A DNA stretch of 58,824 bases from CAZJYI01 sp964550025 (GTDB taxonomy: Bacteria; Verrucomicrobiota; Kiritimatiellia; UBA8416; CAYOBW01): positions 1 through 58,824 of the forward strand of contig CAZJYI010000063.1 in assembly GCA_964550025.1 (NCBI GenBank), read 5' to 3'. The stretch's first letter is position 1. Each line of letters begins with the position of its first letter. The position numbers were made by a program, and so were the translations under genes. This document shows positions 34,945-42,892 of the stretch, piece after piece. The notes under the pieces were generated by a model, which had not been told where the DNA came from, made no database searches, and saw only the letters and a program-made list of their open reading frames with translations.

Positions 34945-36075
34945 GTGTTAGCCAGTGTAACCATCCCCGCAGCGGACCCCATCCCCCTCCCGGCACCGGT
35001 CTGGTTGCTGAAGTTCCTGCTCATCCTGACGTTCGTCCTGCATGTGCTTGCGATGAACGTGCTTCTCGGCGGGACGTTCATAGCGCTGATCACGCGCATC
35101 AAGGACGGCGGGGATCCGTTGCGTCGCCGCCTGGTTACGGGGTTTTTCCGCAGTTTGCCGGCGTTCTTTGCCGCCACGATCACCCTCGGCATTGCCCCGT
35201 TCCTCTTCGTGCAGACGCTGTACGGCCAGTTCATCTTCACGTCGTCGATTCTGATGGGATGGCCGTGGCTGTCGATCATCCTCATCATTAACCTGGCCTA
35301 CTACGGGATGTACATCCTGGCTTTCCGCAGGAAACAGAACGGGCTGGTCGTGCCGCTGTTGAGCGTCGTCTTTCTGCTGCTCTCCCTGGTTGCGTTCCTC
35401 TACGTCAACAACTTCACGCTGATGATGCACCCGGAGAAGTGGCAGGCCATGTATCACGCCAGCGCAAAGGGAACGCATCTCCACCTCTCGGAGCGGATGC
35501 TCATCCCGCGCTTGCTGCACTTTGGTGTCGGCGCCGTTGCCGTCGGCGCGCTCTCGCTCTTCGGGGCCGGTTACTACATGTGGAACCGTGATCGCGAGTT
35601 CAGTACATCGCTGTTCGGCACCGGCGGCTGGTGGTTCATCCGCGCCACGATCGTCCAGATCGGCGTGGGTCTCCTCTTCCTGATCTCGCTGCCGCAGGAC
35701 AAGATGATGCTCTTCATGGGCGGCAGCGCATACGCGACGGGCCTGTTCCTTCTCGCCCTGGTGGCAGTGGGCGGGGCCATCACGCTCATGCTGAAAGCCG
35801 CCAAACAGGAGGACCCGCGGCTCCATTCAGGGCTGGGGGCCGGCTGCGCGCTTCTGACCGTGGTCTTCATGGTCCTCATGCGCGACGCTCTGCGCAACGC
35901 CTACCTGGCGCCCTATCTCGAGAACACCGAGTTCGCCGTCGCCCCGCAGTGGGGCGTGTTCGCTCTCTTCGCTTCCCTCCTCGTCGCCGGCGCCCTCCTC
36001 TGGGGGTACATGATCAAACTGTACTTCTGGCGGAAGGAGGACGACCAAACGCCTGCGCAGCTTCCAGCTTCGTAG
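34945..36075 (+). CDS. Second bd-like/unknown multi-helix membrane subunit
   Basis: GTG 34945 has GAGGAG about 6 nt upstream. The 376-residue protein has about nine helices and several conserved-looking His and Trp residues (FVLHVLAMNVLLGG, PFLFVQTLYGQFIF, MLIPRLLHFGVGAV). It is often the partner of bd-like proteins of the preceding type, by my recollection of such loci. No heme c motif is present. Paired helices and His residues suggest b-type heme binding. It is 156 nt downstream of the diheme bd-like gene, across a heptamer tract, so it may be part of the same transcript or have its own promoter. Its stop codon TAG is supplied by a REP element. Confidence 0.68.
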   Translation: MLASVTIPAADPIPLPAPVWLLKFLLILTFVLHVLAMNVLLGGTFIALITRIKDGGDPLRRRLVTGFFRSLPAFFAATITLGIAPFLFVQTLYGQFIFTSSILMGWPWLSIILIINLAYYGMYILAFRRKQNGLVVPLLSVVFLLLSLVAFLYVNNFTLMMHPEKWQAMYHASAKGTHLHLSERMLIPRLLHFGVGAVAVGALSLFGAGYYMWNRDREFSTSLFGTGGWWFIRATIVQIGVGLLFLISLPQDKMMLFMGGSAYATGLFLLALVAVGGAITLMLKAAKQEDPRLHSGLGAGCALLTVVFMVLMRDALRNAYLAPYLENTEFAVAPQWGVFALFASLLVAGALLWGYMIKLYFWRKEDDQTPAQLPAS

Positions 36076-36196
36076 CGCCGGCTTTCAGCCGGTGAACGGT
36101 CCCGCCGGCATTCCTGCCGGCGGAGTGCGGGTGACGCGGTCGGGGAAGCCGGCTGAAAGCCGGCTCCACTTGTCACCGGCTGAAAGCCGGCGCTAC
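36072..36196. repeat. Inverted pair of GTAG REP elements (composite, BIME-like)
   Basis: The arms 36072-36095 and 36173-36196 are exact reverse complements (GTAGCGCCGGCTTTCAGCC...). Each arm also folds on its own as CCGGCT-TTC-AGCCGG. The core between them has a further hairpin (CCGCCGGCATTCCTGCCGG) and is nearly identical to the core at 39519-39595. Confidence 0.9.
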
Positions 36197-36318
36197 TTGC
36201 TATTCGCCAACCCACACCCTATGCTTCCCTGCGGTGCCGTGGTACGTTCTGTGTGAAAGAGAATCCCGGCATTCGGCGTCATTCCCGAAAGACGCCCGTC
36301 TGTACTGGTGGAGCGACA

Positions 36319-38229
36319 ATGAATACGCGGGACATATCGAACCAGCCTGTCGACGCGGAGCTGGCGGACTACGATCCGATGCAGAACCATGCTCTGGTGA
36401 TCGGAATCAACGCCTATGCGCAGGACTGGTCGCCTTTGCGGTGTGCGGTTGCTGATGCGAAAGCCGTGAAGAGGGCACTGAGCGGAGCGTGTGGTTTTCC
36501 GCGCGAACAGGTGGAGCTTCTGCTTGACGAGACCGCCACGCGCAAGGGGATTGCCGACGCGCTCGAGAGAAGCCTGGACCTCGGGGAGACCGAGAACCTC
36601 GTGGTCTTCTTCGGGGGGCACGGGTGGTTCGACAAGCATAACCGGGGATACTGGATCCCGCAGGATGCACGGCGCGACAATCCCAGCGGGACCTACATTT
36701 CCAATAGCCAGCTCGTGGGCGACTACTTGACCCGCATCAAGGTGCGGCACCTCCTGGTCATCTCCGACTGTTGCTTCGGCGGGTCCATTCTTCGGGGTGG
36801 CACGGCCGTGCGGGAGGAGGAGTGGAAGGTGCGGTCCAGCTACCGCAAACCTTCCCGTTGGGTGTTGACCAGCGGCGACCTGACCCCCGTCCCGGACGAC
36901 GCCGGTACGGGCGGCAGTCCCTTCACCACACGCCTGGTCCAGTATCTGGAACACGGGGACGAGGAGTGCTTCGGCGTCCTCGATATCCACGCCTACCTCC
37001 GAAAGACCATGTTGAGCCCCGAGCCGATGGCGGACCACCTTGCCACCCCCAGCCACATGCCCGGCGGCGAATTCATCTTCCGCCGCGCCAACCTCGACGC
37101 CGAGATCGCGCGCAAGCAGGAGCAACTGCAGAAGTTGACCGCGGAAGTGTCACAGGCCGAAGAACGACGGCGTACTAAGGCTGACGCCATGGACGTGCTC
37201 GACGCGCAGATTGCCGAAGCAGAGCAGAAACTCGAGACCGTTTTAGCGCCCAGGGCAGGCAGAACCAACCTTGATGACCTCCTGGCATCCGCACAGAACC
37301 AGGTGAGAAAGCGCGTGGACTCCGTCAAACTGGAAGAGGAGCGCAGAACAGCCGCTCGACGACGCTTCGAAGAAGACTACGTCAAGTACCGGCAGATCCT
37401 CGAGCTCGACGTGGACGATGAACTGAAACGGCGGGCCTGGCAGCACATCTGCAGGGAATGGAACGTCGAGGAGCCGCCTGACGAACCGAGCATTCTGATC
37501 TGGCGAGACGATGCCGGTGTCCTGTGTCCCGTCGGTCGGTCGTGCACCATTCCTGATCTGGGATTGGAACTGCTATGGGTTCCGCCCGGGGCATTTCAGA
37601 TGGGATCGATGTTGAACGAAGACGAACAGCCCGTCCACGACGTTACCCTGACACGCGGCTTCTGGATGGGTAAGTACCCCGTCACGCAAGAACAGTACGA
37701 GATGGTGATGGGCGACAATCCCAGCAAGTTCAAGGGGCCGAATCTACCGGTCGAGAGTGTGAGTTGGGACGAAGCCCGGGAGTTCCTTTCCATTGTTCCG
37801 GGGGCACGCCTGCCTTCGGAAGCCGAATGGGAGTATGCCTGCCGTGCGGGAACGGCTACGGAGTTCTGCTACGGCAGCAGCCTGGGATCGACAATGGCCA
37901 ATTTCAACGGGGCCCATCCCTACGGCGCGAGGCAGATGGGGCGGTACCGGAGAACAACCACGCCGGTTGGGCGGTTCAACCCGAATCTCTGGGACCTCTA
38001 TGACATGCATGGCAACGTGTGGGAGTGGTGTTCCGACTGGTACGGCGCGTATCCGGCCGCCCCCTCGTCTGATCCTCAAGGCCCGCCAAATGGGACCAGG
38101 CGCGTCGTGCGCGGCGGTTCGTGGATGAGCGACGGGAACCACTGCCGTTCAGCGTATCGCGGTAGCTGCGAACCGACGGACCCGGACGAAGAGGGAAAGA
38201 CCGGCTTCCGCGTTGTCGTGTCGCTCTGA
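36319..38229 (+). CDS. Caspase-like (C14) peptidase - coiled coil - FGE-fold (SUMF1) fusion
   Basis: ATG 36319 is chosen over an upstream in-frame ATG because GGTGGAG precedes it. Residues 20-260 are a caspase-like domain with the catalytic His101 (FFGGHGWF) and Cys152 (ISDCCFGGS). Residues 265-330 form a coiled coil (EQLQKLTAEVSQAEERR). Residues 410-636 have the formylglycine-generating enzyme/SUMF1 fold (WVPPGAFQMGS, RLPSEAEWEYACRAGT, HGNVWEWCSDWYG, VVRGGSWMSD, GFRVVV). The Cys pair needed for FGE catalysis is not apparent, so this domain is more likely a C-type-lectin-like ligand binder. Caspase-SUMF1 fusions occur in prokaryotic conflict and cell-death systems, some diversified by retroelements. 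No reverse transcriptase or template repeat is in this window. Confidence 0.88.
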   Translation: MNTRDISNQPVDAELADYDPMQNHALVIGINAYAQDWSPLRCAVADAKAVKRALSGACGFPREQVELLLDETATRKGIADALERSLDLGETENLVVFFGGHGWFDKHNRGYWIPQDARRDNPSGTYISNSQLVGDYLTRIKVRHLLVISDCCFGGSILRGGTAVREEEWKVRSSYRKPSRWVLTSGDLTPVPDDAGTGGSPFTTRLVQYLEHGDEECFGVLDIHAYLRKTMLSPEPMADHLATPSHMPGGEFIFRRANLDAEIARKQEQLQKLTAEVSQAEERRRTKADAMDVLDAQIAEAEQKLETVLAPRAGRTNLDDLLASAQNQVRKRVDSVKLEEERRTAARRRFEEDYVKYRQILELDVDDELKRRAWQHICREWNVEEPPDEPSILIWRDDAGVLCPVGRSCTIPDLGLELLWVPPGAFQMGSMLNEDEQPVHDVTLTRGFWMGKYPVTQEQYEMVMGDNPSKFKGPNLPVESVSWDEAREFLSIVPGARLPSEAEWEYACRAGTATEFCYGSSLGSTMANFNGAHPYGARQMGRYRRTTTPVGRFNPNLWDLYDMHGNVWEWCSDWYGAYPAAPSSDPQGPPNGTRRVVRGGSWMSDGNHCRSAYRGSCEPTDPDEEGKTGFRVVVSL

Positions 38230-38269
38230 CCCGTTTCCGCCGCGGCTTCACTTCCTGCTGCAAAACAAC

Positions 38270-38298
38270 TTGACCATAGTCCCAAAATGGCGTACATA
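38270..38298 (+). promoter_or_regulatory. Sigma-70-type promoter, possibly giving a leaderless mRNA
   Basis: TTGACC (38270-38275), a 17-nt spacer and TACATA (38293-38298) precede ATG 38307 by only 8 nt. A start 6-8 nt after the -10 box would put the 5' end at or next to the start codon. No ribosome site is present. Confidence 0.5.
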
Positions 38299-38306
38299 TA
38301 GGGATC

Positions 38307-39464
38307 ATGTTTCAAAGAATTCAGAACCCATTGCGCAGCAGTAGCTTCTTCCTGTTTGGTGCGAGAGGGACCGGGAAGTCAACTCTCCTGGAAGAGATGT
38401 TTCGGTCGGAGAAGACACTATGGATTGACCTTCTGGATCCGGAACAGGAAAACCGATACGCCATCCGCCCCGGAGAGTTGCGAGATCAGCTTGCCGCGGC
38501 CGGAGACAACCTGGACTGGGTCGTGATCGACGAGGTGCAGAAGGTCCCCAAGCTGCTTGACGTCGTCCACTCGTCGATCGAGAAGCTGCACTGCCGTTTT
38601 GCGCTGACCGGTTCCAGTGCCCGCAAACTCAAGCGGGATTCAGTCAATCTGCTCGCGGGGCGTGCCTTCGTTCACCACCTCTTTCCACTCACGAGCCGGG
38701 AGCTGGGAAACGCGTTCGACCTCACCGCGGCCCTGCACTACGGGACGCTTCCGGGGCTGCTTTCATTCGGCGATGATACGGAGCGCAAGGCCTTTCTCAG
38801 GGCCTATGCGTTGACCTACCTCAAGGAGGAAGTCTGGGGTGAACACCTGATCCGCAAACTGGACCCGTTTCGGCGTTTCCTCGAGATTGCCGCGCAGTGC
38901 AACGGAGAGATCGTGAACTGCTCGAACATTGCACGGGATGTCGGAGCCGACCACAAGACGGTACTGTCGTATTTCGAAATCCTGGAAGACACCTTGCTGG
39001 GGTTCCTCCTTGAGCCCTATCACAGGTCTGTTCGCAAGCGGCAGCGCCAGGCTCCCAGATTCTACTTCTTCGACTCCGGCGTGTGTCGTGCTCTGAGCGG
39101 CACACTCAATGTGGAGCTTGTGCCAAGTACATATGCCTACGGTAGAGCATTCGAGCACTTTGTGATCCTGGAAATCCTGCGTCTCAGCGACTACCGGCAG
39201 ACCGACTATCGGTTCTCCTATCTTCGTACGAAAGATGGTGCCGAGATCGACCTGATTGTGGAACGCCCGGGGAGAGAACCGGCGCTCATAGAGATCAAGT
39301 CATCGGAGATCGTCGACGAGAGACATGTCCGGGGGTTGGCGCGCATGCTACCCGATTTCCCGGGAGCTGACGCCTTTTGCCTCTCGCGGGACAGGAACCG
39401 CAAACGTATCAGTGGCGTTCTGGCTTTGCCGTGGGACGAAGGACTCGCGGAACTGGGCCTCTGA
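38307..39464 (+). CDS. AAA-type ATPase with C-terminal DUF4143 domain
   Basis: The 385-residue protein begins with a P-loop ATPase core: Walker A GARGTGKST (Lys24) and Walker B WVVIDEVQKV. A sensor-like ALTGSSARKLK segment follows. The second half is the DUF4143 region with a winged-helix-like segment and a nuclease-like motif (DGAEIDLIVERPG, then ALIEIKSSE). Such ATPases are very common in anaerobes and their function is not established. The D...E-x-K pattern resembles restriction-endonuclease folds. It follows the caspase-FGE gene by 77 nt on the same strand but has its own promoter. A functional link to that gene is possible but unproven. Confidence 0.88.
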   Translation: MFQRIQNPLRSSSFFLFGARGTGKSTLLEEMFRSEKTLWIDLLDPEQENRYAIRPGELRDQLAAAGDNLDWVVIDEVQKVPKLLDVVHSSIEKLHCRFALTGSSARKLKRDSVNLLAGRAFVHHLFPLTSRELGNAFDLTAALHYGTLPGLLSFGDDTERKAFLRAYALTYLKEEVWGEHLIRKLDPFRRFLEIAAQCNGEIVNCSNIARDVGADHKTVLSYFEILEDTLLGFLLEPYHRSVRKRQRQAPRFYFFDSGVCRALSGTLNVELVPSTYAYGRAFEHFVILEILRLSDYRQTDYRFSYLRTKDGAEIDLIVERPGREPALIEIKSSEIVDERHVRGLARMLPDFPGADAFCLSRDRNRKRISGVLALPWDEGLAELGL

Positions 39465-39493
39465 CGCGTTCCCGCCGCGGCGTTCCGAGTGCA

Positions 39494-39620
39494 GTAGCGC
39501 CCCGCTCCGGCGGGGTGAATGGTCCCGCCGGCATTCTCGCCGGCGGAGTGCGGGTGACGCGGTCGGGGAAGCCGGCTGAAAACCGGCCCCACTCGTCACC
39601 CCGCAGGAGTGGGGCGCTAC
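39494..39620. repeat. Inverted pair of GTAG REP elements, different stem
   Basis: Arms 39494-39518 (GTAGCGCCCCGCTCCGGCGG...) and 39596-39620 are imperfect inverted copies. The hairpin stem here is CCCCGC-TCCG-GCGGGG. The core of about 75 nt matches the core at 36096-36172 almost exactly. Confidence 0.88.
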
Positions 39621-39625
39621 GTCGG

Positions 39626-41521
39626 TCAATCCCGCGCAACCGGCAGCGTGAGGTCGAAGCGGGCGCCGTCGGTGGCGGCGGCATCGATCCGCAGCGAGCC
39701 GCCCATGCGGCGGGCGAGCTGGCGGCTGAGCGCCAGTCCGAGTCCGACGCCCGGGGCCGTCTCGGCCGCGTGCTTCGCCGATTTGCGGAAAGGGCGGAAC
39801 AGGCGCTTCGCCTCGCGCACGCTGATGCCGGGACCGTGGTCGCGCACGGACAGCGTGACACCGCCGCCCGCGGCTGACAACTCCAGGTGGATGCGGCGGT
39901 CCTCCGCCCGCGCCGCGTACTTGCAGGCGTTGTCCACGAGGTTGAACAGGATCTGCTCGACGGCCGAGAGGTCGGCAGAAATAGCGCTGCCCGCGGTGGC
40001 CTCGTCGTCGCACACCAGCTCCATCTCGGCTTGGGCCGCACGCCGTTCCAGCCTGTCGCGGACGCGCGCGACCACGTCGCTGAGCAGAAGCCGTTCAGAG
40101 GCGCGTCTCCCGCCCCCTCTCTCGATCCGCGAATAGGAAAGGACGTTCTCAACAAGATGGCTCAGGCGGGACCCTTCGGCGCGCAGGACGTCGAAGTAGT
40201 GGCGCTTCTTCTCCTCAGGCACCATGTCCTCCGAAAGCATCTCGCTGTACATCTGGAACGTGGTCAGCGGCGTTCTCAACTCGTGCGTGACCGCGGAAAC
40301 GAACGCGGCGCGGCGCTCGCTCAACGATACGGTTCCCGCCACCAGCAGGCCGACGGCCAGCGTGGCAATCAGGACGCAGGCCCACGCGGTTGCCAGGGGG
40401 GCGTTGAAGGCCGGTTCCGACAGCTCGGGCAACGTGGCGCAAGGTCCCGGACTGAGCCTGACGGGCAATGTCGCCATCGTGTGCGCCCCGCCGTCGCCGT
40501 CGCCTTCGGCCACGGGGCTGAGCCGGGCCGACGGCAGAATGTCCGCGATCTCCGTCAGCAGCTCGCGCCGCAGCATCTCCCAGTTCAGCCATGCCCCCTG
40601 CACGTAGCGTTCCTTGTTGACCTTGACCAACCGCCCCAGCACCAGTTTGTCGTCGATCCAGACCGCCTTCATCACGCCTTCGTCGACCTTCGGTGCCGGC
40701 GTGCCCCACGGCCCGATACTGGCGTCCGCGGCGGTGGGCTTACCCCCGTCCCAACCTGTCTCCCGGCTGCCTTTGACGTTCTCGAACGCGATAGTGTTCT
40801 GTGCGTAGACCTGCTGTTTCGTGGACTGAATGCGCCGCTGACTCCGGAGCGACTGGTTGTACCGGACGGCCTGGTCGTTGGCGTTCATGGCCATCTGCTG
40901 CACGTCTGGCGCCTGGACCTGCTGCAGGGGCTGCTCGACCTGCACGGGCACGGTGGCGGCCGCGACGGCGCCGGTTGTCGTGCAGGAATTGCCGAACGCC
41001 TCCCGGAGGTCGGCGATGGACACGCGGGCTGTGAAGGCGGCGAAGTTGTCGCTGTTGACGTTGTTGATGCCGGTAGCTCCCCCATAGTTGCTCAGGAACC
41101 AGTCATTCAGCTCGCCCGTCGGGACTTGCGGCGACGCGAGCTCCGGCGCCGTGCCCCCTGGGGCGACGCTGCCGTTGAAGTAGGCCAGGACGTTTGAGGG
41201 AGATTGCGTCAGCAGCGGCGACGGGACGAGGGTGGCGTTGGTGGCTGTCCGGTTGTACGCAACGGGGTTGACCGTCTCGGCCGGGTTGAACGCCGCGTAT
41301 TCATAGTAGGGGCGCGCGCTTTCCTCGATGATCAGCGGCGACACCGCGGCATCCATGCGCCACAGTGCCAGGCGCGTGATGCTCGCTTCGGCCGCTTCCC
41401 GCTGCATCTGGCGGTTGCGTTCCTCCGCGCGCAGAAGCCGAATCGTGATCCAGCCCATGACGGCGAATACCACCGCCAAACTGGCGAGGGCGACGAAGCC
41501 TATGTGCCAGGGGCGTTTCAT
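39626..41521 (-). CDS. Membrane sensor histidine kinase with large periplasmic domain
   Basis: The 631-residue protein starts overlapping the end of the regulator gene (ATGA). Helix 1 is IGFVALASLAVVFAVMGWITI and helix 2 is ATAWACVLIATLAVGLLVAGT near residue 375. The intervening 340 residues form a periplasmic domain rich in Gln, Asn and Ala that I do not recognise (FLSNYGGATGINNVNSDNF). The kinase core has the phospho-accepting His in AVTHELRTPLTTFQMYSEML, the N-box ILFNLVDNACKYA, VRDHGPGIS and GVGLGLALSRQLARRMGG. It is a HisKA kinase and the clear partner of the OmpR-type regulator upstream. The pair is enclosed by REP pairs on both sides. The signal sensed is unknown. Confidence 0.88.
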   Translation of the reverse strand: MKRPWHIGFVALASLAVVFAVMGWITIRLLRAEERNRQMQREAAEASITRLALWRMDAAVSPLIIEESARPYYEYAAFNPAETVNPVAYNRTATNATLVPSPLLTQSPSNVLAYFNGSVAPGGTAPELASPQVPTGELNDWFLSNYGGATGINNVNSDNFAAFTARVSIADLREAFGNSCTTTGAVAAATVPVQVEQPLQQVQAPDVQQMAMNANDQAVRYNQSLRSQRRIQSTKQQVYAQNTIAFENVKGSRETGWDGGKPTAADASIGPWGTPAPKVDEGVMKAVWIDDKLVLGRLVKVNKERYVQGAWLNWEMLRRELLTEIADILPSARLSPVAEGDGDGGAHTMATLPVRLSPGPCATLPELSEPAFNAPLATAWACVLIATLAVGLLVAGTVSLSERRAAFVSAVTHELRTPLTTFQMYSEMLSEDMVPEEKKRHYFDVLRAEGSRLSHLVENVLSYSRIERGGGRRASERLLLSDVVARVRDRLERRAAQAEMELVCDDEATAGSAISADLSAVEQILFNLVDNACKYAARAEDRRIHLELSAAGGGVTLSVRDHGPGISVREAKRLFRPFRKSAKHAAETAPGVGLGLALSRQLARRMGGSLRIDAAATDGARFDLTLPVARD

Positions 41522-42222
41522 CGGGCCGGCTTCCTGGCGGCGAACATGTAGCCCTTGCCGCGCACGGTCACGAGGATCTTCGGGGACGACGCGTCGTCGC
41601 GGAGTTTCTCGCGCAGGCGCGCGATGTGCATGTCGATGGTTCGCGTCTCGATGCCCTGCGGGTCCATGCGCCAGACGCGCCGGAGGATCTCCTCGCGCGT
41701 TATGGCCCGTCCCGCGTTGCCCGCCAGGTAACGGAGCAGGTCCATCTCCCGTTCCGAAAGCTCGCAGCGCTCGCCGTCGTCGAAGCGCAGTTCGCGCCGG
41801 TCGAGATCCGCCTTTCCCGACGGAAATGCGATCGTCTTCACGTCGCTCGAACGTTCCGGCGATCGCCGCAGGACTGCCTCCATTCTGGCAAGCAACTCCT
41901 TGATGCTGAAGGGCTTGACTACGTAATCGTCCGCCCCCAGCGTCAAACCCTTGACGCGGTCGCCCTCCGCGCCGAGGGCGGTGAGGATGATCACGGGCAG
42001 GGTCGGCCTCGATGTGCGGACCTCGGCCAGGATCTCGAGACCGGTATGCCCCGGAAGCACGAGATCCAGCAGCAGGAGATCGTAGTCCACCCGCACCGCC
42101 ATGCGCAGGCCATCGTCGCCGTCGCGCGCCTCGAGTACCTCGTACCCCGCGAACTCGGCCGCGTCCACGATGCCCTGCCGAATGGCCGGATCGTCCTCGA
42201 CTATCAGAATGCGCTTACTCAT
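41518..42222 (-). CDS. OmpR/PhoB-family response regulator
   Basis: The frame is open further upstream, but ATG 42222 follows GGGAGAGAAG and starts MSKRILIVEDDPAIRQG. The receiver has Asp10/Asp11, the phospho-acceptor Asp53 (LLLLDLVLPG), Thr in IILTALG and Lys in YVVKPFS. The C-terminal winged helix has LSEREMDLLRYLAGNAGRA and RTIDMHIARLREKL with the GKGYMF end. The length of 234 residues is normal for the family. It is co-transcribed with the kinase whose start overlaps its stop. It probably acts as a transcription activator; targets cannot be told. Confidence 0.93.
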   Translation of the reverse strand: MSKRILIVEDDPAIRQGIVDAAEFAGYEVLEARDGDDGLRMAVRVDYDLLLLDLVLPGHTGLEILAEVRTSRPTLPVIILTALGAEGDRVKGLTLGADDYVVKPFSIKELLARMEAVLRRSPERSSDVKTIAFPSGKADLDRRELRFDDGERCELSEREMDLLRYLAGNAGRAITREEILRRVWRMDPQGIETRTIDMHIARLREKLRDDASSPKILVTVRGKGYMFAARKPAR

Positions 42223-42430
42223 GTTGCTTCTCTCCCTACCATGCAACGCCAGCATAGCACGATTGAGACAGTTTGACATGTAACGAGTATGTAAAAACCG
42301 GGCACCCGGCACGGCCCTTCCCACCCCCATCGTCCACCGCAATCGTCGACCGGTCTTTCTGGCACGTGCCCCGGTTCGTTCCAGATTCGCCCCATTCGGT
42401 GGACGATTTCCGAATGTGACGGGGACAGAC

Positions 42431-42649
42431 CCGAATGGCTTACTTAAGCGCGTTTTGGCGGCCCTCTCCCAGTAGGTCCCAGTTGCACTGGGACCAGCGA
42501 ACGGGAACGATGTAGTCACGCGACAGCTCGGTCGGAAGGCGCAACGGTTACCTTTCTGCATCAGCGTGCTCCCAGGTCCCAGTGCAACTGGGACCTACTG
42601 CTCCGCAACTCCAGTGTCCGGAAACGACCTTAAGTAGGCGCCATTCGGG
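42431..42649. repeat. Intergenic composite: outer inverted repeat enclosing a REP pair
   Basis: The 670 nt between the regulator and the transpeptidase contain CCGAATGGCTTACTTAAG (42431-42448) and its near reverse complement (42629-42649). Inside is a pair of GTAG REPs: 42472-42495 (GTAGGTCCCAGTTGCACTGG...) and its exact inverse at 42575-42598. GGGACAGACCC flanks the composite as a direct repeat (42422-42432 and 42647-42657). No gene is seen. Confidence 0.8.
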
Positions 42650-42681
42650 ACAGACCCCGTGCGCTGGGAACGTAGACCGTT

Positions 42682-42777
42682 CCGCGGCGATCGGGGCGCG
42701 CGAGAGTGCGATTACGATCGGTGAGGATTGCCATTCCCTTCCCCGATCGTAATCCCACTCCTCCCCCTCACCAATCG
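42682..42777. repeat. 96-nt palindromic repeat, copy 1
   Basis: It begins CCGCGGCGATCGGGG and ends CCCCCTCACCAATCG. It matches 52012-52107 at 85 of 96 positions by my count. The two halves are partly complementary (GATTACGATCGG with CCGATCGTAATC). Confidence 0.85.
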
Positions 42778-42892
42778 TCCCTGGGTTGGAGTACGGACGA
42801 GAGTAGGGGTGAGAGCCCCCGTTTCCGGGGCGCATCCCGTTTCATCCAACCCGGTGTTGATCGTCTGTCCCTCTCTCCCGTATCCTGTCCCC

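Noticed and set aside
37976..38229. Diversity-generating retroelement target at the caspase-FGE C-terminus
   Set aside because: No reverse transcriptase or template repeat is in the window, and the 3' end is not visibly enriched in AAY codons. Kept only as something to check.
36319..38229. Catalytic formylglycine-generating enzyme for the sulfatase at 50016
   Set aside because: The active-site Cys pair of FGE is not apparent and the domain is fused to a caspase, so a binding role is more likely.
39887..41197. Long plus-strand open frame opposite the membrane kinase
   Set aside because: It is antisense to a well-supported kinase gene; its length follows from high GC at third positions.
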